From: Pseudomonadota bacterium
GTDB lineage: Bacteria; Desulfobacterota; Binatia; UBA9968
Assembly (NCBI GenBank): GCA_021324155.1
Contig: JAJPJQ010000010.1
Coordinates: 166,397-230,396 of the forward strand
Reading direction: 5' to 3'
Length of the DNA stretch: 64,000 bases
The number at the start of each line of letters is the position of its first letter. The first letter of the stretch is position 1. The notes below the pieces were generated by a model. That model worked only from the letters and a program-made list of their open reading frames with translations. It was not told the DNA's origin and ran no database searches. Shown here piece after piece: positions 63,147 to 64,000 of this stretch. The position numbers were made by a program, and so were the translations under genes.

Positions 63147-64000
63147 ATGGCCCGGCCGCTGCGCATCGAATATCCCGGCGCACTCTATCACATCACCACC
63201 CGCGGCAACGCGCGCCGCGCCGTCTTCAAGGACGCCAGCGACCGCGCGCTCTTCCTCGACACCCTCCAGCGCGTCTCAGAGCGCTACCACTGGCTCTGCC
63301 ACGCCTACTGCCTCATGGACAATCACTACCACCTCGTCCTCGAGACCCTCGACGGCAACCTCGCCCAGCGCATGCGGCAGCTAAACGGCATCTATACCCA
63401 GGCCTACAACCGCAGACACCGCAGAGTCGGCCATCTCTTCCAAGGCCGCTACAAGGCGATCCTCGTCGACAAAGAAAGCTATCTGCTGGAAGTCTGCCGC
63501 TATGTCGTGTTGAATCCCGTACGCGCCAAGGCCGTGGACCATCCAGGCCGATGGAAATGGTCCAGCTACGGCGGCACCGCCGGCACGGCTAAATGCCATT
63601 CGGCGCTCACGACCGATTGGGTGCTGGGACAGTTCGGCGCGCAGCGCGCGGCGGCGGAGCAGCGCTACCGGGAATTCGTCCGCGACGGGCTCGGAAAACC
63701 GGGCATCCACGAGAGCGTCGTCGCGCAGAGCCTGTTGGGGACCGAGAAGTTCGTCCAGCGGCTGCTCGGGCGCGTTCGCGGGAGGGAGAAACTCAAGGAG
63801 ATCCCCAAGCGGCAGAGATACATAGGACGCCCGTCGCTCAGCCGGCTCTTCGACGGCGTCGAGCCGAAGGACAAGCGCAACCGAGCGATCGCGGAAGCGG
63901 TCCTGCGGCACGGCTACAGCCAAACGGAGGTGGCGCGGCACCTGGGACTGCATTATTCGACAGCGAGCCGGATCGTGGAGAATTCAAGAAACAAGACCTG
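63147..64000 (+). CDS. REP-associated tyrosine (Y1/HUH) transposase, C-terminus cut by window end
   Basis: 284 codons are visible from the ATG at 63147. The start MARPLRIEYPGALYHITTRG is the signature of RAYT proteins. The HUH motif is in LMDNHYHLVLE, and the catalytic Tyr in EVCRYVVLNPVRAK. A C-terminal helix-turn-helix (GYSQTEVARHLGLHYSTASR) matches the extended subgroup. Such enzymes nick and move DNA hairpins such as REP sequences. The frame is open at base 64000, so the true end lies outside the window. The sequence CAGGTCTTGAATCTTGACAT (63097-63116) before it and its inverted counterpart at 63976-64000 look like the element's ends. Confidence 0.88.
   Translation, partial: MARPLRIEYPGALYHITTRGNARRAVFKDASDRALFLDTLQRVSERYHWLCHAYCLMDNHYHLVLETLDGNLAQRMRQLNGIYTQAYNRRHRRVGHLFQGRYKAILVDKESYLLEVCRYVVLNPVRAKAVDHPGRWKWSSYGGTAGTAKCHSALTTDWVLGQFGAQRAAAEQRYREFVRDGLGKPGIHESVVAQSLLGTEKFVQRLLGRVRGREKLKEIPKRQRYIGRPSLSRLFDGVEPKDKRNRAIAEAVLRHGYSQTEVARHLGLHYSTASRIVENSRNKT

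Overview
The window is a high-GC chromosomal segment from a Gram-negative bacterium. Most gene families and gene orders (grpE-dnaK-dnaJ-lon, recO next to ppdK, a pil locus under sigma-54, tmk-holB-metG-tatD) recall deltaproteobacteria-like lineages (Desulfobacterota, Binatota, Methylomirabilota). The sequence alone does not place it more precisely, and the genus-level origin is not claimed here.

Layout. 1-530: end of an F0 ATP synthase operon (atpB tail, atpE), closed by a bidirectional terminator. 579-7796: minus-strand metabolic genes: dCMP deaminase, M50 site-2 protease, SAM hydrolase, aldo/keto reductase, FAD oxidoreductase, GmhA, a bicupin protein and a DegT/DnrJ/EryC1 aminotransferase. 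8124-8669: a lone SLOG/LOG-type protein. 8676-14772: minus-strand run lon-thiL-larB-archease-like-HD hydrolase. 14845-18627: grpE-dnaK-dnaJ. 18773-22326: recO and pyruvate phosphate dikinase.

22491-28249 is the first type IV pilus block: pilB, pilC, an unusual one-piece membrane sensor/sigma-54 activator, and the major pilin pilA behind a perfect -24/-12 promoter. 28354-45379 is a surface-glycan region: a YfhO-like membrane protein next to pilA, GT-C, GT2 and GT4 glycosyltransferases, a methyltransferase, a Wzm/Wzt ABC exporter and a sulfotransferase. One GT-C gene is split by a frameshift. 45417-52063 is the second pilus block: pilD, then a minor pilin operon (fimT-pilV-pilW-pilX-pilY1-TPR) behind a second near-perfect sigma-54 promoter. 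Together these suggest that one fused regulator controls both pilin operons.

52237-56719: a CheY-like response regulator, then tmk-holB-metG-tatD. 56746-61045 is a probable iron-uptake module: outer-membrane protein, cupredoxin-fold protein, small zinc-finger protein, cytochrome c-FTR1 permease fusion, and a divergent DtxR-family regulator with a palindromic operator candidate between them.

61386-64000 is a patchwork of transferred or broken DNA. It holds a LysR C-terminal remnant, an A+T-richer orphan polymorphic-toxin tip with a nuclease-like D...ExK motif plus its probable immunity gene, an IS3-type orfA stub, and a REP-associated (Y1/HUH) transposase that runs off the window end. No rRNA, tRNA or CRISPR array was seen.
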